From Earliella scabrosa (Eukaryota > Basidiomycota > Agaricomycetes > Polyporales > Polyporaceae), in the NCBI GenBank assembly GCA_022605405.1, contig JABYQQ010000009.1:310001-374000 (forward strand): a DNA stretch of 64,000 nucleotides. The letters are read 5' to 3'. The notes under the pieces were generated by a model. That model had not been told where the DNA came from and did not search any database. It worked only from the letters and a program-made list of their open reading frames with translations. Below are positions 31,760-43,310 of this stretch, piece by piece. The stretch's first letter is position 1. The number at the start of each line of letters is the position of its first letter. Made by a program: the position numbers and the translations under genes.

Positions 31760-32953
31760 CTAGCGGAGCGGACGTTCCACCCGCGCCCCAGCCCACACCT
31801 CCCTCCACGCCTGCCCGCCCCTCACGCACACCTCGCCCACCACGCGCCACAGCCCGAGCAGCTCCGACGGGGCAGGTATGGGTATCGGGAGCGCCACCTC
31901 GGGCGAGTGCGGCACGTACACGGCCAGCCCCTCGCGGAGCGAGCGCAGCGCAACCGCGGACTGGTCGGATATCGAGGCGAGCAGCATCTTCGGCAGCCCG
32001 TGCTGGGACTCGTCGTCTGGCGAGTCGACGTTGCTCTCGAGCGACGACTCCGACTCGGCGTCGCCCTCGGTGTCGTGCTGGCGCCCCGCATCGGACGATT
32101 CGTCCCGCGCTGCAGCCAGGAGCTGCGAGGTGGTGAGTCCAGGGAATAGGACGGAGTCGGCCTCGCCGGGGTCAGCGTGAGTCAGCAATCGCAATGCTGG
32201 ATCGTCGAGGTCCACTGAGAGCAAAGAGGCGAAGAAGGACAGCAGGGGTATGTGTATGCGGGGGTTCGGCGCAGGCCTTCGGGTGGACGACGGCGCGCGC
32301 GACGAGGACAAACTGCTGATAGTCCGCATCCGCGACTGCGTGCGCGCGCGACGCTGCGGGCGCACGGCCCAAAAGTGGTGCATGTGCGCCGCATCGGGGG
32401 ACGAGGGTGCAGACAGCTTGTGCAGCCGACGGGGCTGGCGGGTCGGATGCACGAAGGAGACGTCGATGTCCCCAGCACTGACGCGCTCGATCTCGTCTTC
32501 GAGCACCCAACTGGAGTCTGTGTCGGAGGCGTCCGCTAGGCGGTCGGGGTCGGTGCTGAGCTCCCATAGCTCGACGTCTATCTCCAGTTCGTCGTCTGCG
32601 AGGGGCGAGACATCGCGTCGCGTGACTGCTGCATCCTCCTCCGCGCCTTCTTCCGCGCCTTCTGAGGGCGACACTGCGGTAGAGGGGGTGTTTGAGGTTG
32701 TGCGTGAGCGCGAGCCGAACGAAAACGCATCGGAGGGCTCGAAGTCAGTAGGCGCGGAGAAAGAGGACCCTGGGCTTGTGGGGTAGGGAGATGGGGGTGC
32801 GGACGACGGACTTGGGAAGATGTATATGGAGCGGTCGGCGGAAGTAGTGTCATGGGAGCTCGACACACCGCTGTGTTCACGTCGTTCGCTGCCATAGGCG
32901 GAGGAGTCTCTTGATGCAGAGGGCGGACGGCGTTGGAAGTAATATGCGGACAT
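31760..32953 (-). CDS. Serine-rich protein of unknown function
   Basis: Single exon, 397 codons, ATG at 32951-32953, stop TAG at 31760-31762. The first ~150 residues are low-complexity and Ser/Pro/Thr/Glu-rich (S-S-A-P-P-S-P-Y-P-T-S-P). A more ordered part follows, including E-I-D-V-E-L-W-E-L, D-I-D-V-S-F-V-H-P and I-H-I-P-L-L-S-F-F-A-S-L-L, and the C-terminus is helix-like (E-L-L-G-L-W-R-V-V-G-E-V-C-V-R). No known domain, signal peptide or membrane segment is seen. Other frames are also long here, as expected from high GC, but this is the longest and lacks introns. The order/disorder pattern suggests a regulatory or scaffold protein; this is inference. Confidence 0.72.
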   Translation of the reverse strand: MSAYYFQRRPPSASRDSSAYGSERREHSGVSSSHDTTSADRSIYIFPSPSSAPPSPYPTSPGSSFSAPTDFEPSDAFSFGSRSRTTSNTPSTAVSPSEGAEEGAEEDAAVTRRDVSPLADDELEIDVELWELSTDPDRLADASDTDSSWVLEDEIERVSAGDIDVSFVHPTRQPRRLHKLSAPSSPDAAHMHHFWAVRPQRRARTQSRMRTISSLSSSRAPSSTRRPAPNPRIHIPLLSFFASLLSVDLDDPALRLLTHADPGEADSVLFPGLTTSQLLAAARDESSDAGRQHDTEGDAESESSLESNVDSPDDESQHGLPKMLLASISDQSAVALRSLREGLAVYVPHSPEVALPIPIPAPSELLGLWRVVGEVCVRGGQAWREVWAGARVERPLR

Positions 32954-34437
32954 GGTGCGATAGAGGCGAGTAGAGGACAGGCGTAAGTTCGTTCAGAGAT
33001 TATAGAGCTCTTGTCTTCGGAGGCCAATGGCAACGTTCGTGTCGATGGAAGACAACGAAACGTTTACAAGAGTAGATGATGCGCAGACGACTGAGTGCTG
33101 CAGAGTGAAATGTAGCGAGAAATACACACCTATGCGGACGTTTGCGGGATTGCCGGGAACTTGAGGGCCATGGGGACGTTGAGCGGTGGATGGGGCGAGC
33201 GGGTTGTTTACGACACTTCGTGACCTTGGCCTTCTCGTGCGGTCACAATAGCAAAAAGACGCGGGGAAGTGGGTGATTAAGGCCGGAGGAGGAGGTGAGG
33301 ACACCAACCGAGGTGGTGGTCGAGAGCCACCTCGAGTTACCTGAGCGTCTAACGCAGTCCCTCATCCTGAATCGTGTATCCTTCTGGTATCCTTCTCCCA
33401 GCCTTCTCCCCTACCTGTGGCATGTCTCCGTCGCAGACGCTACTGCACGGAATGCATGCATGTGGTACTGCATGGGCCTCGTCGACATGGGACGCAGCTC
33501 CGACGTGCTACGATTGATCCAGCGGCAGAGTAAACTGCCATGCCTCCATTTGAAGTTTGAGGGTCGAGGTGCGCATCTGGTGCGCATCTAGGTGTGCATT
33601 CACTAGCTTGGGCATCCATGAATACTGTGAGTGAAACTCAGTGTTGGTGGTCCCATTGGCTAAGAGACCTCTTTTATGCAGGTTCGACGAATGCAGGTGG
33701 CGGCTTCTCGGGCTGAGCCTCTCAGCACGAGGCATGTTGCAGCCCTAATCAGAGCGAAGGCCTCCGACGGGATATTCAACGCACAATCGTGGCTCGTAGC
33801 AACCGCACCGGGCAACCGTACTCCGCGGACGGTCGACCTGCACGTCGCCCACCAGTTTGTCGACATTCACGTTCGCTGAGACGGCGGCCAGCTGGGACAT
33901 GGCGACAGCCGCAGTCCCTCAGAGAGATTGATACATCGCGTGTGTTCTCATGAATTGTTTCTCGCCGTCCCGACGTCGGCCTTGCACAATTCTCTCGCCG
34001 GGAGGCACAGCGCCCACCGCCCCCGGTCCGTCATTCACGTCCAAATCTGCCAGCATGACGCGCGCCCGCCTTCCAGGCCCTGACCCGCGTTCGCCGCAAC
34101 GCTCCTCGTTCGCAACGAGCACACACTGAACCTGTCGCTATGTAAGCCCGGCTGCACCTTCGCTAGGCCCTCTCACCTATTCTATCGTCTACCTCTACTC
34201 TCTCCCTCCGCCCTCTCATGCCCTTGTGCGGCTGCGGCCCCTCGCAGCCTTCGCGAATCCACTTTCTTTAACCTCGCGTGCGCCGACCCACCTACGTATA
34301 ACGTCCACTGGTCGGCTGAAACCCTCTCCGCCCACCAGGCTGCAGGCAGACTGCGAGGCACTCTTGCATTCTGCCCCTTCGCTGCCTGTGCTCTTTCAGA
34401 GCAGCCCGAGCACCAGGCGTACTGCCCTCGGCCTGAG
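32954..34437. other. Intergenic, no gene supported
   Basis: About 1.5 kb between divergent genes. Only short frames are present. The stretch 34140-34437 is pyrimidine-rich and resembles the 5' leader of the next gene. Confidence 0.5.
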
Positions 34438-34509
34438 ATGAGCTACCTCCCTTTTCACCTCAAACGTGAGTCGTACTTAGAGTCACACGTCAAATCATGA
34501 GCTCACTAG

Positions 34510-36219
34510 TTCGTGCCGTGGGTAGGCGTCGATGCCCAGGACATCGGACCTGGCGCCCCTACCGACCTCGCCATCTGGCTCTTCCTCCAACTCGCATCCG
34601 GACACATCCTCCTTCCTTTGCTTGTTGCCACATTCCTTTTCTCTTCCTCCGTCCTCAGACACCCCACGGTCATCAGCGTATGCTGCACCTGGATAATATC
34701 CGGTATCGTCTCCTGTCTACTGTACGTATGCTCGTAGCGAGCTCTGTTATCAACTCTGTCTCATGTGCAACGCCGCAATCATTGCAGATTCTACTCGGGC
34801 CACCATGTTGGACCGGAGCCGCCAAAAGGTCTGTGCATCGCTCAAGCCGCCTTGATCGTCCCTGTCCCTCCCATGTACGCCACGCCCTCATTCGTCAATT
34901 CATGAATGTCCAGGACTAACGTCACATCTCCCAGGGCCTCTATGGCAGTGCTGTCCCTCGTTTACTACGCATGGTCCGCATTCAGGCCCTCAAAGTTCCG
35001 AGTGGGAGAGAAGGTTCACTCAAGTCGTTTGGTTACTATATGCGTGAGTTGGGTCCTTATTACCATGCAACCGTCCTTTGACCATACATATAGCTAGTCG
35101 CGGCTCCATATATCACTTATCTTGGTTTCGCTGTTGGTGCTCTCATGGTGAGCTCAGCCGTCGCGAGCCTTACTTGTTGGCGCTGATCAGACTCCAATGG
35201 CGTAGTTCTCCCTCCAACATCCTGACAGGGTCAACCGCTCACGAAGGTTCTTCTACTGCACCATCGACTGGGACTTGTTGTCAGTGCTCGTCTCTATTGT
35301 CCAGTATATGGTCTGACTAACGAACTGTTTGTCTCCGCAGCAACGACACCATGGCGCTATTCACAGCGGCGATTTGTCTCCTCACGACCGCACTGGAAGG
35401 TATGTAAGTCTATCGTCGTCGCGCGACCTGTCTTTGACAGTACAATTATGATAGCGCACCTGGTGTTCACGCTCACTCGCAGTTGGACCGCCCTGCGTCG
35501 TGCTGGCCTGAGCGCGAAGGTCGATCTTCAACTCGTCGTGCGGGTGGCCATCTTCACCATATACATCCTCGCCGCAACTGCGTGAGTACACAACAGACCC
35601 AATCACGCGCTATGAGAGCTGACCGCCCTCCGCAGTATCATGTTCGCCATGCTTGCCGACACCAAGTCCGCCTTCCCGGACATGTTCGCAGCGTCCAGTG
35701 AGTCCCCTAGGTGCATCCTACGACGATCGTGTGCCAACGCTCTATCCCACCCGCAGTCGGGCTCGCGCTTTTCATCGTGTTCGCCACCCAACCCGTGCGT
35801 CTTGCTCCCTGTTCCGAATTACCCACCCACTAACCCTGCGACCACAGGACGTCCTCCGCGTCTGGTCCACCATCCTCCTCCACCCCTGGCACCGCCGCAC
35901 CGCCCGCACCACCCGGACCTTCGAGCGCATGCCCGACCTGCCCCCGCGCATCCCGACGCCCGTGCCCGACTTCGACTTCGCGCTCCTCGAGCGCACAGAC
36001 AGCGAGCTCGGCGAGAAGGCGCGCCTCGCCGCGCTCCACGCGTACTACAAGGCGCGCGTGCAGGAGCTCGGTGTCGGGGTCGAGGTCATCAAGCGCCCAG
36101 AGGATGCGTTCGTTGGGGGCAGGCAGGCGTGGCGGACGTCAAGGTGGCCGTGGGGCGGTGGGAGACGTGGAGATGGCGATGGAGGCGTTGCGCTGGAGAA
36201 GGGGGCGGGTGGCCCGTGA
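34510..36219 (+). CDS. Seven-helix membrane protein (fungal GPCR-like)
   Basis: Ten exons with consistent phases: 34510-34721, 34788-34874, 34935-35013, 35094-35147, 35206-35279, 35341-35399, 35455-35581, 35636-35697, 35757-35794 and 35848-36219; 387 codons from F-V-P-W-V-G. Seven hydrophobic helices can be counted, for example I-W-L-F-L-Q-L-A-S-G, T-V-I-S-V-C-C-T-W-I-I, Y-I-T-Y-L-G-F-A-V-G-A-L, V-A-I-F-T-I-Y-I-L-A-A-T and G-L-A-L-F-I-V-F-A-T-Q-P, followed by a ~130-aa cytosolic tail. The layout resembles a basidiomycete orphan receptor-like family; the ligand is unknown. The 5' end is unresolved. ATG 34438 with donor at 34466 and acceptor at 34509 looks right (MSYLPFHLK), but the join is out of frame, so a frameshift or another first exon is needed. 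Confidence 0.8.
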
Positions 36220-36708
36220 GGCGGGGCGTGCGCGTGTTGGTGGCGGGCGTGCTTGTACATATGTACTGGCCGTTTTGCGAGAACGCTAGTCGCTTTGGGA
36301 GTGCCGTTCGTACTATGCGGCACTTTCCTGTGACTTGGTCTGTTGGTGCTCGTGCTAATATTGTAGGATGTGCTATTTACTTACTCTTGTCATGTCATGT
36401 TGTTGAAGTTGCAAGCAACGCCTTACCTGCAGCGTCGCGGAGTTCGCGTACAGTACAGACGCTCGTCGCAAGTTCGCGCGGTGTCACACGTATCGCTCTC
36501 TTCTGCGTCCTTCTGCCTAGTTGCATCGCATCTTCTAAGGACACTGTACGACCACTTGGCCCTGCGTACGTGAGCTGCACCACTCGGAGTCCTAAAATGG
36601 CGGGCCGTTCCAAAGGGGCCCGGCGGGGCATCTACGTATAACTACTCCTGTTCCGGTTGTCGTCTTCGACCCCTAACTTCTTGCCTCTATCCTCTGTACC
36701 CTTTCATC
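36220..36708. other. Intergenic, no gene seen
   Basis: 3' region of the membrane-protein gene and promoter of the second P-loop gene. A pyrimidine-rich leader (about 36645-36700) precedes the ATG. Confidence 0.5.
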
Positions 36709-38803
36709 ATGACTTCGTCGCCTATCGAGCCCCCCTCACAAGCAGATCGTTTCTCTATAGCGCTGAAGAAATTCAAGAACAACAATGCCAGTGAGTGGAA
36801 CACTCAGCTTCTAGCGACGTACCGACGGCTGACATTGAACTGCAAGATCCGGAGAACTGGAGTTTGTGCGCAGAATTCAAGAGAGTCTGGAGCCGTGCCG
36901 CGCCCGAATGGCAAGACTTCAACAGTCGCTGGCGCGCCTCAACGGAACTTGAAGTCACAGCGCCTGGTCAAACCTTGGTTTCGAACGTCCCCGGTCGCTG
37001 GCAGCCCTCTCTGCTGACGAACGAGCGAGCAATATATGTCCGGCAGTCTTACGTCGACACCCGCGGACACATCTGGCAAGCGGTGTCTGGCGGATGGTCT
37101 GGTGCGCTCATCCTCGGGGAACCTGGGATTGGTACGTCTTCGCTACCTGTGTTCCCAAGTGGTAGTATACTCATGCGAATGACTTCCGCCTTACAGGGAA
37201 GACGACGTTCGTTTGGTATATGGTCATCTGCCTGCTGCAAGAAGGCCAGGTCGTTCTCCTCCATATGCCTGGCAATACCCCACTCCTCTTCTGTCACGAC
37301 GCGGTGTACACCCTGGCGGCGCCACATCCCAGGGATGTACAGCCCGAGCCTCTGCCCGTTCGTGGCAAGGAACATATGTTCATCTGGTCGCTGTTCGATC
37401 TCGAGAAGGAAATCCGGTCTCCCCCACCTCTCGCAACTCAGGATTGCTGCTTCTTCGTTCAGGCCCCGTCACCTCATCCGAAGTGTGGTGAATGGGCCAG
37501 GGCGCTCCCTCTAGTCTACGAAGGCGCTCTCCCCTTGTGGACCCGTCAAGAGCTTCGCGACGCGTAAGCGAGTTCCCTCTTGTTGGATCATTGACAGCGT
37601 TTGGCTGATATATATGCGCTTCTGTCAAGATTCCCATTGTATCCAAAATTTGAGACAGTCTACGAGAACATCTCGCATGCCTTCCAGCAATGGCCCAACA
37701 TCGGCCCTGAGCTGCACTTCCTCCCGGGTGCCGCGGAAGCTATGCTTCATGCCTACGGCGGAGAGCGTCCCGACTTACCCGAGTCAATGCTTGACACCCT
37801 CATCCACATTGCGATCGACCGAGCCGGATTGGTCCCGAGGGATGTATACGTCGCTATCTGCAATATCCAAACAGCGACGCAGAAGCACGAGGTGGAGATC
37901 GCGGCCTTGTCGCGAGATCCCGACCGGATTCTCGAAGTCTTGTCGCGCGCGCAGCGCTTCCCGTTCGTGGAGGTGATGCCTCACGACGTCGTCTGCGTCT
38001 ACCCAGAGCACTTCGACGAACGCGGCCGCTTCTCCTGGACCGTCGCATTCAAATCTCGTAGGATCGCCGCACAGATGGCCAACGTGCTCACGGACAAAGC
38101 ACGTAGTGGATCTATCCCATCAATGTCGACATTGCTCAAGCGGCTGCCTGCGCTCATGGCAGGTCAGCTATTCAAGCCCCTTGTTCATCGCGCGCTCACG
38201 GAGACGGTCGACAAGAAACCGTGGATCCTCCTGCCTATGGAGAAGGACGGCCATGCCGCTGAAGCCACCCTCACCCTCACTGGTCACCGCGGCGAACCTC
38301 AGGCCAGCGACATTCGTCGCAAGCATTTGAACGGCCGCGCAGCCACAGCCACTCTACCGAAAGTCAAGCGCGAGAAGATAAGCTTCCACGAACTGCCGAC
38401 GTCGTTCCAGCACAGCGCGTACTACGTCCCGGACGAGGACACCTTTCCCCTCGTCGACGCCTTCACCGTCGATATCGACAGCAGGTCACGCTCCGCGACA
38501 CTCTGGCTGTTCCAAATCTCTCCGGGATCCGACGCGCATCGAGGCTCCGCCGAGGGTTTTGGGACGATCCGTCGGCTTGTGTCCACTTTGCGCGATCAGC
38601 TGCAGTCTGCGGGACCACCGATGAAGAGGCTGAGGGCAGACGGGCGCTCGCCCTCTGTCACGGTCCGCTACGTCTGCGTTGCTCCGACGGACGACACGAA
38701 GAACATCCGTGCGTGGACCACGCCTCCGGGATGCAGTAGCAGTAGACAAGCGGGACCTGTCCAGGGCGACGTGTACCTCCTCACAGTCCCATGGTCAATA
38801 TAA
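36709..38803 (+). CDS. P-loop NTPase of Crinkler/RHS-like type (copy 2)
   Basis: Four exons: 36709-36790, 36847-37131, 37197-37563 and 37630-38803; 635 aa. The intron phases (1, 1, 2) are identical to copy 1 at 26478-28536. Walker A is G-E-P-G-I-G-K-T, closer to the consensus than in copy 1 and again split by intron 2, followed by T-F-V-W-Y-M-V-I-C-L-L-Q-E-G-Q-V-V-L-L. The stretch R-A-L-T-E-T-V-D-K-K-P-W-I-L and the ending V-P-W-S-I are shared with copy 1. The two genes face opposite ways about 8 kb apart, so the duplication involved an inversion. Function is not known; an ATP-dependent role on nucleic acid is inferred from the fold pattern. Confidence 0.84.
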
Positions 38804-39199
38804 GATACCGCGCATCGAGACATCATGATCTCTACGCTCCCGTTCTTATCCAGACCTCCGGGCGAGAGAGTTGTGTGAGGCCGGCGAGACGGCTCGGAGG
38901 AACAATACATACGAACACGCGTGATTCGATGTATCACGACCGCCGCAAGATGAACGTTGTTTGGGACGATAATACGAGCCACCTGCTGCAACATGCCTCG
39001 ATTGTGCGTCGAGCGATAGGCTCCAGTATCCGGATGTACAGCTCTTGAATTTACATACCATCAAACAAAATACATGCCATTGTGCGTGTTCGACACTGAT
39101 ACACCGGTATGATACACATGGATACAGCAGTACGGAGGAAATCAAGACATCGTCGGGTCATTTTGTGATCGCAGTCGTGAGAGGACATAAAATAACACT
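38804..39199. other. Convergent 3' gap, no gene seen
   Basis: Holds the 3' ends of the P-loop gene (+) and the adenylation-oxidoreductase gene (-). No ORF or repeat was noticed. Confidence 0.55.
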
Positions 39200-42100
39200 C
39201 TAAGAATCCCAGATCGCACCGAAAGCCGGGATGCCCCTGCTGGTCATCCCATACACGACCTTCTGGGTCAGCTTCTGGTTCGAGATGATGCACACGCATT
39301 CCGCATCGAACTCTTTCACGAGCCGGTACGTCAGCTTCACCATGTCCGGCTTGCCGTTCTTGCGCGTATCTGCCCAGCATCCATCGTCAGCCTCATCGTC
39401 ATGTGGCGCGCCCCTGAGAGCAGGCAAACGTTCGAGACGCACCGTAGATGACCGCATTCGGGGACACCGCGAGGATCTCGTCCACGAACTTGTCTCCAAA
39501 CGTCTGCCGCACGTTGGGCGACGTCCACAGAAGCCTGACGGGTACGCGCTGCGCGAGCAGGACGGGCGCACAGGGGCCGATACCGCTTCCGGTCGCGACG
39601 AGGACGATCCGACGGAAGAGCGGGGCTATCCGGAGCACGCCGTAGCAGGGAACGCCGCGGACGTAGAGCTCCTTGGGCGGCTCGTCGATCATCTTGCTCG
39701 TCCAGTCGCCCGCGCGGGAGACCACGAGCGAGTACCCGGGCTTGCCCGGCTCGGAGATGGTCGCGAAGCCGTGCCATTCCATGAGCGGGCTTTCGGAGAT
39801 GCGCGTGAAGTGGCCGGGGAGGGGCGTGACTGGAGATCGCGAAGTTTGTGAGCAGGGGCCATGCGAATGGGAAGAGAAAGGGACGAGTATGGACGCACCA
39901 TAGTCGAAGTACAGCCGGACGGCATGCTTGGAGAGCACCTCTGCGCGCACGGGAACCTTCCTCAGCCTCAGCCATGGAAGGATGATTGAGCAGGTCATGA
40001 CCGTGACGAGCCAGAAGGGCGGTGCGTGCACGAGCGCATGTCCGAGGCTCTCATCCGGCGCTCGGTAGTCGTTGGTCAATAGAATAACCTGGCATGCGTT
40101 CAGTATCAGCGGCAGTTGACGAGCGTTTGGTATCTCGTACCTGACACCAGACCAGCGCAGTGGCGGTCCATCCCAAGAAGCGGTGCGTGCGCTCGAAGGC
40201 GTCATGGTGGGTAGAGCGGACCTTCGGGTAAGCGAACAAGACGATTCCGATCAAAAGCATAAGGATGAAATAAGTTATTGCAACCGTGGCCACCGAAGTC
40301 TGCGATTCTGGTCAGCATTCAACTCAAGTTATCTGATGTAATGTTGAAGTTACCTGCTGCCTGTTCAGGAGCTCCCTTGTGGCCTGGGCAGTAAATAGGA
40401 TCAACCAAACAAGGCCGCTAATGGCGCAGCCAGAATGGACTTCAGGCACGCTTCGCGTCAGTACGGTTCAGTGCTACGTCACAATTGAAGCACTCACGGC
40501 CTCCGATATGATACACCCGCCCCGCAACTCGGCGGATAGCGAGAGGCCACCTGAAATAAGCAGTGTCAACGGATGTCGAACAATCGAGTCGCGTGGGCTA
40601 CATACGAGCTCGGGATCGCACAAGCGACGGTGAAGAACGCGTTGATCACGTAGTCCTGGCGCATGAGGATCGCGCAGAAAAGGTTCGACACCACGATGAG
40701 ACCGAGCTGCTGAGCGTTGGCACCGCCCTTGACCAGCGTCGCGATGAAGATGGCCATGTTCGTGATGAAGACGACGCTGAACAACCTGCGGTAGAGCGAG
40801 AAGACTTGATGGCGGAGGTTGCGCATATAGTGACCTTGCGTCTTCTCCGGAAGGTCATCATCGAGATAACCGTCCCAGACGTTGCCGGCCTCGTGCGCGG
40901 ACGAGAGCTCGCCCTTCTCTGTGACCTCCGAGATGGAAGAAGATGATGGCGTGGTGGTGGCGGTCTTTTCCTGAAGGGTGATAACGGCGCCAGAGTCGTC
41001 CTTGATATCCATCTTGTAGACCGGCGGAGGCTGAGGGAGCGCGGAAAGAATGTCCGCAAGCAGCTTGCCGTCGTATGGTGAGGGCGCATAGAACTCGGGC
41101 TTTGTCGCAAGAATGACGGCCTTCTCGTTCTCTGCCTTCTCGTTCTGCGCCTTAATCTTGTCCAGCGCCAGCTGGCGGAGAGCGCGCTTGTCAATCTTCC
41201 CGTTGCTGGTGTAGGGGAAGTCGTTCATGGTGATGTACTGAGTGGGAACGGCATAGTAGGGCTGCACGAGGGAAGCCGCAGCAATCACCGAGTCGATCTT
41301 CACCACCTCCGGCGTCACGAAGCCCCACAGCTCGCCTTCAATCTGCGAACCGATTGTCAATTCCACGCGGACGCAATAACAGAGCTGGGAGGGCACGTAC
41401 GAGGAGCGCCGTTGCGTTCTTTACAGAAGCGCACGTCTGGAAGAGAGATGCGTCAGAAGCTCGTTCCTTCGAGGCTCGCGCAATTTGGAATTCACCTGCA
41501 TGGCGGCCGAGACGCCATCAAGCTCGACACGGAAGCCCTGCGCAGCAGAACGAGGAGGTGAGGAGGGTGCTTCTAGCGTGCCGGGGCCACTGACGTACCT
41601 TAACTTTGACCTGGTCGTCGACGCGGCCCAAGTGCTCGAGCTCCCCATTGTCGCGCCACCTCCCCAAGTCGCCCGTGCAGAACATGTAGCTTCTGCGGCG
41701 CGTCCGGCATGAGTCAATGCGCAGCGCGAGGTGGTGCGGAGATGGACGAACGCACCCATCGTTGGTGAACGGATCGAGAACGTATCGCTCGGCCGTTTTG
41801 TCCGGAAGATTTACATAACCCTTGCTAACGCACGCACCGCCGGCCCACATGACGCCAGACTCGCCGATAGGGACTGGCTTCATGTCCTCGTCCAGGACGT
41901 AGACATTGGTGTTGGGCACCGGGCCACCAATCGTCAGGAACTCGCCAGGCGAGTGCAGGTGCACTGTGTTGACGATCGTCACCTGTGATGTCGAGGTACG
42001 GTCAATGATTGACTTCGCCGAGAGCGCTTGGACGTGAGAAGGGCGTACCTCCGTGGGACCACAGCTGTTGTAGTAGTGTGCGGACTGCGCCCACTTCTCG

Positions 42101-43310
42101 GCGAGGGCTAGAAAACGTGGCAATGAGCGGCCGGTGGGAAAGACTGTTCAGATAGACAGACGTACGTAACGGGCATGGCTCTCCAGCTGTTGCGACCACC
42201 TTAATGTTGGGGTAGTCTGCGGGGTCGTGAGGAGCTGTATGGTCACGTAGCTCAGTATCTACGCTTCAGGTGGGCTTCTCGAAGAACGCACCCATCATGC
42301 TAGGCGTTGCTGAAATTACCCAACTACGTCAGACATGAACAAGTGGCTGACCGGCAGGGAGACTCACCAATGACAATGTCAACGGTCTTCATCACGGCGC
42401 GCCACTCCTTCGATGACTTGCCGCGAATACAGAGCGTGCACCCGTTGCTGAGGCTCCCAAGGATCTCCTATGTAGCGGGCGAGCGGTCAGCGGAGTCGAT
42501 CTGTCTGGATTGGCGCAGACTCACCCAGGCAGCCATATCAAACGCGACATTGAGAAGCTGCGATACCCTACGTCCGGGCCGCATCTCGATGTTACCCGGA
42601 GCGAGACATACGACTGAAAAAAACGCGTGAACGTGCATCCGTCATCAGATTAGGATGCCAACATACGATTCGTGACGTTTCCATGCATCACTTCGACACC
42701 CTTCGGCTTCCCTGTGGTTCCTGCATCGGAAAAGTGAGTACCACCCCAGCATCCTGCTCCAGTTTGCGATCCACATACCTGAGGTGTAGATGATGTAGAC
42801 GCTGTCCGTGGGCACGCTCGTGTCCTCCGGCTTCGTGATGATCTCAGGAAGCTGAGCGGTGTCCTCAAGACAGAACGCATGTGCGCCCGGGACGCGATGA
42901 AGGTATTCCCGCATCGTGAGCACGATCTTGGCATCAGAGTCACACAGGACGTGCTCGAGCGTCGACTGGGTAACTATGGCGCCATCCAGCGGAACATAGG
43001 ATCCCCCGGCTTTCAGAACGGCGACGATCCCGACGACCATGAGGATCGACCGCTGCACGAGAAGGCAGACCCGAACGCCGGGGCGGATGCCCTGCGCACG
43101 CAAATGGTTGGCGAGGATGTTGGCCTGTCTGTCGAGTTCGGCGTAGGTGATGGCCTGCCCAAGGTGTTCTACGGCAATCGCGTCGGGCTGGGAGGCGGCA
43201 TGGTGCTCGAAAGCGTGGTGGACGCAGCCGAAAGGGGCTTGCTGGCGGACTCCGAAGCCGAAGCGAGCGAAGCGCTGTTGATCCTCGAGCGATAGGTGGT
43301 GAAGAGCCAT
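39200..43310 (-). CDS. Adenylation domain fused to a ferric-reductase-like membrane oxidoreductase
   Basis: Eighteen exons, minus strand: 43310-42779, 42720-42667, 42613-42525, 42467-42368, 42309-42292, 42234-42166, 42107-42049, 41982-41756, 41692-41599, 41537-41496, 41436-41401, 41342-40606, 40550-40498, 40439-40354, 40299-40141, 40088-39899, 39829-39443 and 39369-39200; 1,033 aa, every phase checked. The first ~570 aa form an ANL adenylation domain: I-I-Y-T-S-G-T-T-G-K-P-K-G-V, Y-N-S-C-G-P-T-E, C-T-G-D-L-G-R-W, L-G-R-V-D-D-Q-V-K, and N-G-K-I-D-K-R with the catalytic Lys. I see no carrier-protein Ser motif. Next come about five or six membrane helices with His pairs (Y-H-I-G-G-L-H-S-G; H-H-D-A-F-E-R-T-H-R-F) able to bind haem, then an FNR-type NAD(P) region (V-A-T-G-S-G-I-G-P). 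It probably activates an acid and reduces it or moves electrons at a membrane; the substrate is unknown. Confidence 0.9.
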
